Shown piece by piece: positions 1 to 7,629 of a stretch of 12,607 nt of DNA. The DNA lies in NCBI GenBank assembly GCA_947506075.1, contig CANNNN010000035.1:1-12607 (forward strand), in the 5' to 3' direction. The position numbers were made by a program, and so were the translations under genes. The DNA comes from Methylococcaceae bacterium (GTDB lineage: Bacteria > Pseudomonadota > Gammaproteobacteria > Methylococcales > Methylomonadaceae). How positions within the stretch are numbered: the first letter of the stretch is position 1; each line of letters starts with the position of its first letter. The notes beneath the pieces are model-generated. The model was not told where the DNA came from and did not search any database. It saw only the letters and a program-made list of their open reading frames with translations.

Positions 1-980
1 CCGCCTACTGCAGTGCATATCGATGCCAGGCCTGCGGTCATAGCCTCAAGATTGGCAAGCCCGAAAGACTCTGAAGCGGAAGTGCTCACATATAAATCAG
101 CAGCATACAGATACGGGCTGACATCATCAGTCGTGGCGAATACAATGTCTCGCTCAAGGCCAAGAGTCTTGCCTAAGCTTAGCAAATCATTGCTTTCTCC
201 TTCTCCCAGAATCACTAACTGAATATCAGCTTGATTGTTCAATTTGGCACAAGCATCAATCAACATTGGAAACTGCTTGACCGGCGCAATACGCCCAATT
301 CCCAATACATAAAAGACATCATCCTGCCAACCAAGCAATCGCCGCGACTCTTCTTTGCTATAGGTATTTAGTACCGGTCTTGCATGATAGATGGGCTGCC
401 ATGTTATCGGAAGCGAGTCCATATTGAGGTCAATAAGTATTTGTTCCATTGCACTGCGTGTCGGAGATACGACCCAGGATGCTGCAAGCAAAGTGCGAGC
501 TTCCCAATAACGCATCCAACACATTACAAGTGAACCAAGCCTGACACCATCAGCATGAATGGCGTCAGTATAACAGCCAAATCCGTGTTCAGTTACACCC
601 CAGCGAGCATTAAGCCTTAGATGGAAACACGAAAAAAAGAAAAATCCTGCGGCAATAATAGGGTCATGACAATGCACGTGTGTGTGTCCATGTTTTGCTG
701 CTATTTTGGCAGCAATTCGACCCATGTTTAAGCGCTCAAGTAATACACTGAAGAGTACCGAAAAATCAGTGTTAGTATTGAATTTTGCAAATAGACTCGA
801 CAACAGATTATGAAGTTTTCGTTGCCATATCTTAGACCTTACGCCTAAATCGTTCTGGCAGGCATAATCAACCACTATATTTCTTCGAGAAAACTCATCA
901 ATTAAAGGCGCAAGGCTGCGCCCGAGGCCGTAACGTCTATCGGCCTGATTTTCCCGTGTAACCATAAGAATTTTCATCAT
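1..980 (-). CDS. GT4-family glycosyltransferase, C-terminus cut by window edge
   Basis: A reading frame of about 326 codons runs off the left edge. It starts MMKILMVTRE and carries the marks of a GT-B fold, family GT4 (glycosyltransferase group 1) enzyme. These are an N-terminal Rossmann strand, an HVHCHDP segment near residue 102, a VLGIGRIAPVKQFPML donor-site strand at about 225-240, and the EX7E motif at E302/E310 in SESFGLANLE. The last visible residues, TAVGG, match the usual ATDVGG loop, so some tens of residues are missing. Such enzymes transfer a sugar from a nucleotide-sugar donor in the cytoplasm, here probably in building the exported glycan; the substrate is unknown. The ATG at 980 overlaps the stop of the upstream gene as ATGA, indicating translational coupling. 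A second in-frame ATG follows at once at 977. It is the last visible gene of the export operon. Confidence 0.93.
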   Translation of the reverse strand, partial: MMKILMVTRENQADRRYGLGRSLAPLIDEFSRRNIVVDYACQNDLGVRSKIWQRKLHNLLSSLFAKFNTNTDFSVLFSVLLERLNMGRIAAKIAAKHGHTHVHCHDPIIAAGFFFFSCFHLRLNARWGVTEHGFGCYTDAIHADGVRLGSLVMCWMRYWEARTLLAASWVVSPTRSAMEQILIDLNMDSLPITWQPIYHARPVLNTYSKEESRRLLGWQDDVFYVLGIGRIAPVKQFPMLIDACAKLNNQADIQLVILGEGESNDLLSLGKTLGLERDIVFATTDDVSPYLYAADLYVSTSASESFGLANLEAMTAGLASICTAVG

Positions 981-2695
981 CTAAAATCCGTATCTCCACC
1001 CATCAACCACCAGCGATCCAGTAATTCACTCGCGGGAATTCCAGGTGTCCAACGGTTGTGGGGAATAATGATACCGGTTGGCGTGATCTCACCGTCGAAC
1101 AAAAAGGCATTTTGTGTTGTGATCCAGGTGTATGCTTCTGACTTGCCCAGACTCCAGGTAAGACGGCGCAGACAATGCACCAAGATGCTTATGTGACGCG
1201 GTTGAGCGATGAGATCCACCAGTTCTACTGCGTCATCTAAGATACGCAGCACGATAATACCTAAGGCGATTCCTGTCAGCCTAGAAGATACTTTATACAG
1301 TTGATAATCCAGCGTGGGATGCTGTAAATAGCGCCGTTGCACATAATCCCAATCGCGTACACCAACCACTTGATCCTGTAAGGCCTCGGCCATTTGCCGC
1401 CACAATTTATCAACAGTTTGGCCTTGGTCAGCTTTCAGTGGCCGCAGATGAACTTTATAGCTCGGGCGAGTTTGCAGGGCAGGCCAGCTAACTTGCATCA
1501 ATTCGCCAACTTTATCATACAGACCTAGATGCACACTTAAGCGGTAGGCTCTTTCTGAGGGAAAGCCAAAAGCTATTGGAAAGGCTTGATGTTGCCCGAC
1601 GAAGCGTTCGAGAAAATGCGTTGCTACCTGAAAGAAAAGGCCTTTACGTGTTAAGGTCCCTCGTTTTTCAGGATGAACCATCACATCGCCGATCTGTACG
1701 GCGGTTACCGGGGAACCAAATAAATAAATAGCGCGTGGCATCGCACCATAGAAAGCAACTACTTGGCCATTTTCACGCACCAGTGCGCCCAGTGTATTAA
1801 GACCTTGGTATTTCCAGCGCCAGAGTTCTGGAGGCATCTCATGCTTGAACGCCGCCAGAAAAAGCCCCAACAGCTCGGTTTCATTGTCGGCATGTGCCCA
1901 CTCGGTTACCCAGTGCCGTTGCTCAATCGGTTTTTTCTTGAACTGCAATAAGCCGTATCCATAACAGCCATCACGGTATTTGCTTAAATGGTTTTGGGCA
2001 GCCTGGATTAGTCCATCAATGTCTGCGTTGGATAACTCGAGATCAGCAATCAAGTCTTCGCGATAGCGCATAACGGTATCCACGATGTAGATATCGGTTG
2101 GCAATGCCTGGCTGCTTAGATCAAGCTGTTTAATGAGATCGAAGCCCAAGGTATTGCCTAAGGCAATGTAATCATCAACCCAGGGAAGCCCAGGTTCCGA
2201 AGGTGAGCATTTACGTAGCGACAGTTCATCCATAATGATGAGCTGTCCGCCATCCTTCAGCAAGTCAGAGGCTTGTCGAAATAGAATTGTTGTATCGATG
2301 TATTGCGCACTTTCCTGAAAAATAATCAGATCGAATTTCTGACTAGCCGAAAAATCTTCCAATCTCTGGCAGAAAACGGGTAGATTTTCGCCATAGCGAT
2401 TTTTCGCGTAGTTGATTTGGTGTTCGTCAGGGGTGATTCCAGTCGTGTCATAACCAGATTTTACCAGTTTGTCAAGCGTTGTGCCTAAGCCTATACCAAC
2501 CTCGAGAAGTCTACATGGGCTAGGTGGTAAGCACGAGAAAAGCAGGTCGGTTGCACGTTGCTGTGCTTTTTGTATGTCTTGATCATCATCTTGTTCAAAC
2601 AGTCCGTAGTGCAGGTATTCAAGATTGCCATAATCCTTGCGAAGGATATGTGCATACACATTTAACGGGAACATAAAATTTTTATAGGCTAACAA
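977..2695 (-). CDS. SAM-dependent methyltransferase fused to GNAT-type acyltransferase
   Basis: This 572-residue protein joins two enzyme folds. Residues about 40-250 are a class I methyltransferase: motif I LLEVGIGLGTTL at 63-74, the post-I region GITPDEHQINYAKNRYG at 86-102, and the motif IV strand FDLIIFQESAQYI at 121-133. Residues about 265-400 resemble a GNAT acyltransferase, with ELWRWKY, a strand VVAFYGAMPRA, then VQIGDVMVHPEKRGTLTRKG, where R345/G346 could sit at the acyl-CoA pyrophosphate loop. Residues 400-572 look like the second half of a double-GNAT or FemAB-like fold. Its place between wzt and a glycosyltransferase suggests methylation and acylation of a sugar in the exported glycan (inference). 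The TTG at 2695 opens the frame, with a GAG about 9 nt upstream. ATG at 2674 (MFPLNVYAH) is an alternative without a clear ribosome site. It begins 17 nt after the wzt stop and its own stop overlaps the glycosyltransferase start. Confidence 0.85.
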   Translation of the reverse strand: MLAYKNFMFPLNVYAHILRKDYGNLEYLHYGLFEQDDDQDIQKAQQRATDLLFSCLPPSPCRLLEVGIGLGTTLDKLVKSGYDTTGITPDEHQINYAKNRYGENLPVFCQRLEDFSASQKFDLIIFQESAQYIDTTILFRQASDLLKDGGQLIIMDELSLRKCSPSEPGLPWVDDYIALGNTLGFDLIKQLDLSSQALPTDIYIVDTVMRYREDLIADLELSNADIDGLIQAAQNHLSKYRDGCYGYGLLQFKKKPIEQRHWVTEWAHADNETELLGLFLAAFKHEMPPELWRWKYQGLNTLGALVRENGQVVAFYGAMPRAIYLFGSPVTAVQIGDVMVHPEKRGTLTRKGLFFQVATHFLERFVGQHQAFPIAFGFPSERAYRLSVHLGLYDKVGELMQVSWPALQTRPSYKVHLRPLKADQGQTVDKLWRQMAEALQDQVVGVRDWDYVQRRYLQHPTLDYQLYKVSSRLTGIALGIIVLRILDDAVELVDLIAQPRHISILVHCLRRLTWSLGKSEAYTWITTQNAFLFDGEITPTGIIIPHNRWTPGIPASELLDRWWLMGGDTDFR

Positions 2696-2712
2696 GATTC
2701 ATTCTCATTGAG

Positions 2713-4911
2713 TTATCGATGTAAACTGGAGACAATGCCAGCCGTAATAAGCGCCTGTAACGCTTGCGGTCTTACCAAAAGCAGGTTTTCAAGAATAGGT
2801 CGAGGGTAGCCACAGGTTACTGCTGCTTCTATGGCAGCATTGGTTATTGAAGCATTATTACAGGTTGTTAATTTTGACCTAAAGTCACTGAAATCGAGTT
2901 CAGTCAAGTAATGCAGTTCGCGCTTCAACTTGTCATGGACCACAGGCAGCCAGGCAGTTCCATTATGGGCGATAGCACTAAAATTATGAGCCTCTATCCA
3001 TTCTAACCATTTAATCGGTTGGACACCGGCTTCCATCATCGAAAGCGGGGAGAATTCGCATAAGATTTTAACATCAGCGCTGTTGTTCAAAGTATGACTT
3101 AAGCCACTCAACGCAAATGCTTCAAAGCCTTCGATGTCGATTTTGATAAAATCAAGAGGAGCCAGAGCAAGATCATCGCCCCTGCAAACAGGGACTTCTG
3201 TGGACGAGCCGTCACAGCAAACAGAGTCGTAGAGTCGGTGCATCCCAACATTATCTTTGCTTCGAAAAAGTTTGGCAGTACCTGGGGTCTCACCCAGTGC
3301 CAGCGCATGCAAATGAACGCAGCCATTCTTCTGGAAATCGGTGGTATTGGCATCCAGTAATGCAAAATTATCTGGATCTGGCTCAATTGCATACACAAGA
3401 CCGGATGGCCCGGCCCAATCGGCAAAAAGGACTGTGTAATAGCCCATGTTGGCACCGATATCGAGTACTCTATCCCCAGTTTTTATCAGAGTTTGTAACA
3501 GTGCCGTCTCAACAGGTTCGAAAATACCTGTTTTAGCGATTCCCAAGCTATCAGCAGCGTCAATCCAAAATGGGCGATCGGTAAATAATTTAACCAATTG
3601 CCTATCAATACCTGTCGGTGGCAAATTAAATGAGAGGCTATGTCCAGCTGAGGACTGCCAGTGATGTGTCAAGTTTACCAAACCGGGTTCCGGCAAGGGG
3701 TCATTAATGTGCAATGTGGCGGCAATCTGTGCGCTGTCATAAATATGAACGGCATCATCGCTGCCCAGATAAACAGCTACATGATATTCGCCTTTACGCA
3801 GAGCTAGGGCCGGGAAGTTGATAGTCACTTCACCTCTTCCATACTCGTTGCGTTCAATGAGTATATTGTCAGACCGACTCACTACGCAAGTCACAGTCAT
3901 CAGCGTACCGTAATCAATGGTTACCCCAACCGTAGGCGCAGGCAGTACAGGATCGGATTCGAACTGTAAGCGAATGGACAGCTCATTTTCACCGGGGCAC
4001 CCACGCAAAACACGTCCCGCTACACCGTCTAGGCTAACTTCAACAAAACTGAAATGTGCGTGACCTTGTGGTGCCGGAGTCGCTTGTGGGTTGGTTAACG
4101 CTACCGATTCTACAGACTGTACAGCATCGCTGGCTTGCGCATCACCCGCCAGGAAAAGGCTATAATTTTGAACGACAGACTGCGGCTCTCCACATAGTTT
4201 TAGCTCACCTTGGTTCAACCACAACACTCGATCACAGAAAGCCTCCACCTGATACAAAGAGTGCGAACAAAACAAAATAGTCTTGCCTGCTTCTTTCATA
4301 GCACGGATACGCTCAAATGATTTGCGCGCAAACTCGCCATCGCCTACCGACAAAGCCTCATCTACCACCAGAATGTCCGGATCAATGCTGGTCGCCACCG
4401 AAAATGCCAAGCGCACATACATGCCGCTGGAATAGGTCTTGACCGGCTGGTCTATAAAATCACGGATACCGGAAAAATCAACTATCTCCTCATAGCGATC
4501 CTCAATTTCCTTTTGACTGAGGCCCATAATAGCGGCACTCATGAACACATTCTCACGACCGGAAAACTCAGGATTAAATCCCGCGCCCAGTTCCAGCAGT
4601 GCAGCGACTCGTCCCTTTACCGTGACTTCGCCGGAAGTTGGCGTCAAGGTTCCGCAAAGTAATTGCAATAAGGTAGATTTTCCGGCGCCATTACGCCCGA
4701 TAATTCCCAGCACCTCGCCTTTGGCAACCTCAAAACTGATATCGCGCAACGCCCAAAATTCCCGAAAATACTGACGCCTGCCACGCCATAAAAACTGTTT
4801 AAGTCGGTCGTGCGGCTGGGCGTAAAGCTGATAACACTTGCTTAGATTCATGACGCTGATCGCAGCGGTACTTTCCGCTACGGCTGTCTGTGGTTTTTTT
4901 ATTTTATTCAT
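2713..4911 (-). CDS. wzt: Wzt-like polysaccharide ABC ATPase fused to FkbM methyltransferase
   Basis: This 732-residue protein has three parts. Residues 15-250 are an ABC ATPase of the O-antigen/teichoic acid export type: Walker A GRNGAGKST at 72-80, signature YSSGMYVRLAF at 160-170, Walker B ILVVDEAL at 180-187, and the H-loop His in SHS at 216-218. Residues about 285-405 form a beta-rich domain like the Wzt C-terminal carbohydrate-binding domain (FSFVEVSLDG, GEYHVAVYLG, IYDSAQ). Residues about 438-714 are a FkbM-family methyltransferase: FEPVETALL, VLDIGANMGYYTVLFA at 482-497, AIEPDPDNF, FIKIDIEGFEAFAL at 588-601, and a final ENLLLVRP strand. Ordinary Wzt proteins end after the second part, at about 400-450 residues. 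With Wzm it should power glycan export across the inner membrane; the added domain probably methylates the same glycan (inference). The ATG overlaps the hepT stop by 8 nt and has AGG at 5-7 nt upstream. Confidence 0.92.
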   Translation of the reverse strand: MNKIKKPQTAVAESTAAISVMNLSKCYQLYAQPHDRLKQFLWRGRRQYFREFWALRDISFEVAKGEVLGIIGRNGAGKSTLLQLLCGTLTPTSGEVTVKGRVAALLELGAGFNPEFSGRENVFMSAAIMGLSQKEIEDRYEEIVDFSGIRDFIDQPVKTYSSGMYVRLAFSVATSIDPDILVVDEALSVGDGEFARKSFERIRAMKEAGKTILFCSHSLYQVEAFCDRVLWLNQGELKLCGEPQSVVQNYSLFLAGDAQASDAVQSVESVALTNPQATPAPQGHAHFSFVEVSLDGVAGRVLRGCPGENELSIRLQFESDPVLPAPTVGVTIDYGTLMTVTCVVSRSDNILIERNEYGRGEVTINFPALALRKGEYHVAVYLGSDDAVHIYDSAQIAATLHINDPLPEPGLVNLTHHWQSSAGHSLSFNLPPTGIDRQLVKLFTDRPFWIDAADSLGIAKTGIFEPVETALLQTLIKTGDRVLDIGANMGYYTVLFADWAGPSGLVYAIEPDPDNFALLDANTTDFQKNGCVHLHALALGETPGTAKLFRSKDNVGMHRLYDSVCCDGSSTEVPVCRGDDLALAPLDFIKIDIEGFEAFALSGLSHTLNNSADVKILCEFSPLSMMEAGVQPIKWLEWIEAHNFSAIAHNGTAWLPVVHDKLKRELHYLTELDFSDFRSKLTTCNNASITNAAIEAAVTCGYPRPILENLLLVRPQALQALITAGIVSSLHR

Positions 4912-5449
4912 GTTGCCTGTCTTTGGACTGACCCGGCACGGGCAGCTCTTGAGGTAAGGATTCCTTTTTGTGTCCCATACGCGTCAGTGCATCCTGGCGT
5001 AAACGATTAAATGTTTCCACCAGCATTACACTGTATTCCTTTGCTAAGGCCAAGTCCTCGGCAAACCTTGCCGGGTCAGTTATATATTCATGTACCAGGC
5101 GATTACGCAGATTGCGCGCTTCCAGCCATTTTTCGGTGCTGGTCAGTATGCCAAGTCGCTCAGCTCTATTCAGTGTTTCGATTTGACTGCCGGGGCGTTC
5201 TGCGAGTGCCAGCAGCCAACGGGGCAATAATTTATCCGCGGTCGTATCCTGCATTCTGCCAAACCTGGACACAAAGGCTTCCAATTGCTCGGCACAATCA
5301 GGATGTACCTCCAGGTTTTTTACCCACTCGACATCAATGGTTTGAGCGAACAGGCGGTTCCAACTATAAGACAGATGCCTGCCTTCTTTGGCAACTATTT
5401 CTAAGGTATCCAGAAAACGGACTACCGGCAAATTTAACGCCAAGCTCAT
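4904..5449 (-). CDS. hepT: HEPN-domain toxin, HepT-like ribonuclease
   Basis: This 181-residue, largely helical protein has the HEPN ribonuclease signature RX4HXY as R115-N-R-L-V-H120-E-Y122, followed by ITDPARFAEDL, as in HepT toxins. In characterised HepT/MntA pairs the Arg and His are needed for RNA cleavage, and the motif Tyr is AMPylated by the partner nucleotidyltransferase, which silences the toxin. All three residues are intact here. The N-terminal 90 residues are longer than in the smallest HepT proteins (about 135 residues), and the tail after 158 is polar (HKKESLPQELPVPGQ). Its ATG overlaps the antitoxin stop as ATGA. Its stop TAA lies inside the start of wzt in an 8-nt overlap, so toxin and exporter ATPase should be translated from one mRNA. 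A non-toxin role as a substrate-binding partner of the nucleotidyltransferase cannot be excluded. Confidence 0.85.
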   Translation of the reverse strand: MSLALNLPVVRFLDTLEIVAKEGRHLSYSWNRLFAQTIDVEWVKNLEVHPDCAEQLEAFVSRFGRMQDTTADKLLPRWLLALAERPGSQIETLNRAERLGILTSTEKWLEARNLRNRLVHEYITDPARFAEDLALAKEYSVMLVETFNRLRQDALTRMGHKKESLPQELPVPGQSKDRQHE

Positions 5450-5745
5450 AAGTTTATTCCAGTCTTAACAGCATGCTCATGTATTGATTGCCTAAGTGTT
5501 GACGGATCAAGTACCAGCACATCAATAGGTTGGTCACCGATGCGCAATTGCAGCCTGGCGATAAGCTGCAGGGTTTTACGCTCTAGCTCCGTCGTGACCG
5601 AAGGCAGTTCAATCAGCAAATCAATATCGCCGCCCCGTGCGACATCATTTATCCGTGAGCCAAAAAGTTTTACCGTGGCCTCAGGGCCAAAAACTTCTCG
5701 GACGGTATCCAGGATATCTGTGCATGTTGATTCAGAGAGTCTCAT
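5446..5745 (-). CDS. mntA: Minimal nucleotidyltransferase antitoxin (MNT)
   Basis: This 99-residue protein of the pol-beta-like minimal nucleotidyltransferase family has VKLFGSRINDVARGGDIDLL at 25-44. That gives the GS (29-30) and DXD (D40, D42) catalytic pattern, and a third candidate metal ligand lies in PIDVLVLD (D75). Length and motifs fit MntA antitoxins, which transfer AMP from ATP to the HEPN toxin Tyr. It precedes the toxin gene with a 4-nt ATGA overlap, the usual antitoxin-first order. It starts 40 nt after the wzm stop. I see no good ribosome site before its ATG, nor a convincing promoter in the 40-nt gap, so it probably depends on the wzm transcript. Confidence 0.88.
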   Translation of the reverse strand: MRLSESTCTDILDTVREVFGPEATVKLFGSRINDVARGGDIDLLIELPSVTTELERKTLQLIARLQLRIGDQPIDVLVLDPSTLRQSIHEHAVKTGINL

Positions 5746-5785
5746 TGAAGCCAGAAATATTCTAGGTTAATCGGGAAGCGTTGAT

Positions 5786-6745
5786 TTAAAGCACATCAGC
5801 AAAGCCCTTTCTGGTTTTTGAAAAAAACAGCAGGCCCAGCCAGGCGACCACCAGGGATACTAGGCTGTAAACGGCCAGATAGCGCCAATCCGGTTGCAAA
5901 CCCCATAACAAAATATTGCGTACCTGTTCCACAACAAAAGTCAATGGATTCAATAACAGGTAAGGCCTGATGGATTCCGGCAGCGCGCTTAACGGATAAA
6001 AGATCGGACTCATAAACATTAGCACGGTCAGCGCCATGCCGATAAGCTGGCCGACATCACGGATAAAAACCCCGATCGAGGCCAGCAGCCATGACAAACC
6101 CATAATCAGCAGTAAAAACGGCAGCAGCACAATCGGCAGGTACAGCATGGTCCAGAAAAAATCATGGCCGATCAGTGCCAAAAAAATCAGCAATACGCAA
6201 AGGCTGATGCTGCTATGAAACAGCGCGGAGCCCAGCGCAACCCAGGGCAGGATTTCAAGAGGGAAAACAACTTTTTTGACATAGTTGATATTGGCCAGAA
6301 TCAGCCCAGGCGCTCGTCCAATACATTCAGAAAACAGATTGAACAGGATTAAGCCGGCAAACAGCACTAGCGCAAATTCGTACTTGTCAGGGTCGCCCTG
6401 TCCCCAGCGGGCCTTGAATACAAAACCGAACACGAAGGTATAAACCGTCAGCATCAAAACGGGATTGACAAACGACCACAGCAAACCCAGGAACGAGCCA
6501 CGGTAACGACCGATAACTTCCCGTTTGACCATTTGCAGGATCAGTGGGTAATGGTTATATGCGCTCAAAAACAGGTTAAAAAAAGAGGATAGAGTCGGCT
6601 TCAAAATAAAATAAAAGTGAGTATTAAAGATAATATAAATTAATTGTCGCAAAAAAAATAGCGGCGCGACAATTGTTTTACCTGCGGCTGTGATTAACCG
6701 TGGAAAGGGGAATTTATTATTCTTCCTGTTCCCCACTGGCAACAT
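5786..6745 (-). CDS. wzm: ABC-2 type polysaccharide export permease (Wzm-like), start uncertain
   Basis: This is an inner-membrane permease of the O-antigen/capsule ABC-2 family. The cytoplasmic amphipathic entry QMVKREVIGRYRGSFLGLLW at residues 71-90 is the family hallmark. It is followed by about six hydrophobic segments (roughly 90-112, 124-142, 170-195, 200-228, 232-252, 288-310) and a short RKGFADVL tail. It should form the channel with the Wzt-like ATPase encoded two genes downstream. The longest frame has 319 residues; the family usually has about 260-275. The extra N-terminal 47-59 residues come from AT-rich DNA that overlaps the regulator gene by 29 nt and contains a perfect inverted repeat. 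A later start is therefore likely, such as TTG at 6604 (272 residues) or TTG at 6568, although neither has a clear ribosome site. Confidence is high for the gene, low for its start. Confidence 0.9.
   Translation of the reverse strand: MLPVGNRKNNKFPFPRLITAAGKTIVAPLFFLRQLIYIIFNTHFYFILKPTLSSFFNLFLSAYNHYPLILQMVKREVIGRYRGSFLGLLWSFVNPVLMLTVYTFVFGFVFKARWGQGDPDKYEFALVLFAGLILFNLFSECIGRAPGLILANINYVKKVVFPLEILPWVALGSALFHSSISLCVLLIFLALIGHDFFWTMLYLPIVLLPFLLLIMGLSWLLASIGVFIRDVGQLIGMALTVLMFMSPIFYPLSALPESIRPYLLLNPLTFVVEQVRNILLWGLQPDWRYLAVYSLVSLVVAWLGLLFFSKTRKGFADVL
6642..6674. repeat. Perfect 9-bp inverted repeat upstream of wzm core
   Basis: The arms AATTGTCGC (6642-6650) and GCGACAATT (6666-6674) are exact reverse complements separated by 15 nt containing an A8 run (T8 in the wzm mRNA sense). 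The repeat lies between the regulator stop and the conserved part of wzm. It may be an operator or an RNA hairpin in the leader. On the minus strand the proximal arm overlaps a weak candidate promoter, TTGCGA, 18 nt, TTTAAT (6623-6652). The repeat is directly visible; its function is inferred. Confidence 0.55.
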
Positions 6746-7406
6746 GACTCAAATATTGCAGGTTTTTAATCTCCAGGGCATTACCGTTGCGGATAATAAC
6801 ACCATGGGTCTGTAGCTTTTGGAAGACCCGGGTGACGGTTTCTCGGGTAACATTGATCATGATTGCAATCTCCTGATGGGTCGGTGCCAAGGCAATGACT
6901 TGATCGCCGTCAGGTGTTTTTATCGTCAGCTGAATCAGCTGTGCGCAGACGCGTTGCAGAGGCGAAGACATGGTCAGCAAGGTTCGCTGTACCAGTGCTT
7001 CGCGTAAGCGTTGAGCCAGTCTGGCATTGACAATCGCGGCCACCTGCGGAACTTCGTTGAGTAGCTGTAAAATAAGTGCGGCAGGTACGGTAACAAACCG
7101 TGACGGAGCCAAAGAAATCACAAATTCGTGGGTAGGCAGTTGGTCAACCACCGCAAGTTCGCCAAAAAAATCGCCGGGGTCGACAAAATAAAGCCCGGCT
7201 TCGCGACCGTCAAGCGTCATGTCAACCCCTTGCAGTCGACCATCCAGTAATAAACCAAGCGAGTGCGCATGCTGATTTTTTTCCATAACCACCTTGCGTC
7301 TAGGAACTTCCACCAGTTGCGCGTGCTGACTGAGTTGGCGAATGATTTCGACCGGGACGGGTTTGAAAAGGCCAAACTGCCTAAGTAGCAGAGGGTCAAC
7401 CGGCAT
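6717..7406 (-). CDS. Crp/Fnr-family transcription regulator
   Basis: This 229-residue protein has an N-terminal cyclic-nucleotide-binding-type beta-roll (about 10-125, with GLLLDGRL and PGDFFGELAVV), a long dimerisation helix (about 120-145) and a C-terminal winged helix (about 150-215). The recognition helix reads TRETVTRVFQKL at 187-198. It keeps R188, E189 and R193, equivalent to E. coli CRP R180, E181 and R185, which suggests TGTGA-type half sites. The T192 position is G in CRP and S in FNR. It has no N-terminal Cys cluster, so it is not an Fe-S FNR. In the phosphate-binding cassette Gly-Glu is present (82-83), but the Arg-Ser pair of CRP is replaced by PTHEF, so cAMP binding in the normal way is doubtful. 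It lies directly upstream of wzm and is divergent from the FecR-cyclase operon, a natural place for a regulator of both. No strong ribosome site is visible. Confidence 0.92.
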   Translation of the reverse strand: MPVDPLLLRQFGLFKPVPVEIIRQLSQHAQLVEVPRRKVVMEKNQHAHSLGLLLDGRLQGVDMTLDGREAGLYFVDPGDFFGELAVVDQLPTHEFVISLAPSRFVTVPAALILQLLNEVPQVAAIVNARLAQRLREALVQRTLLTMSSPLQRVCAQLIQLTIKTPDGDQVIALAPTHQEIAIMINVTRETVTRVFQKLQTHGVIIRNGNALEIKNLQYLSHVASGEQEE

Positions 7407-7488
7407 GATGGCTTAAATCAAAAACGAGGGATTCCTTAGCTTGACGATAGTAGGCAGGGTTTAGACTGCGCTGAAGCAATGGGAGCCG

Positions 7489-7494
7489 ATTATA
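7489..7494 (-). promoter_or_regulatory. Candidate -10 box (TATAAT) of the crp-like gene
   Basis: On the minus strand this is an exact TATAAT, with a weak TGGCGA hexamer 17 nt upstream. Transcription would begin near 7482, leaving a leader of about 75 nt before the ATG at 7406. The GCCGGAT/ATCCGGC and ATTTCC/GGAAAT dyads lie at or just upstream of its -35 region, where a regulator could act. Confidence 0.45.
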
Positions 7495-7629
7495 TGATAC
7501 TTGCAGCCGGATCGCCACTATATTTCCTAATGGAAATCCGGCGTGCAATCATCAAGCTTGATGCACTGTTAACTTTAGTACATAAAGGCCACATCCAGTT
7601 TAGGAATGGGTGAATATTCATCTTGCAGT

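Noticed and set aside
3108..3455. A 115-codon minus-strand frame inside the FkbM domain
   Set aside because: It is an out-of-frame shadow of the wzt fusion gene, whose own frame carries clear methyltransferase motifs.
5011..5451. A 146-codon open frame on the plus strand, antisense to hepT
   Set aside because: It mirrors the toxin gene, lacks recognisable motifs, and the minus-strand frame has the RX4HXY motif and coupled overlaps.
7543..7566. ATCAA-GC-TTGAT dyad as an FNR box
   Set aside because: The half-sites are in reverse order and have the wrong spacing relative to TTGAT-N4-ATCAA, and the local regulator has CRP-type rather than FNR-type recognition residues.
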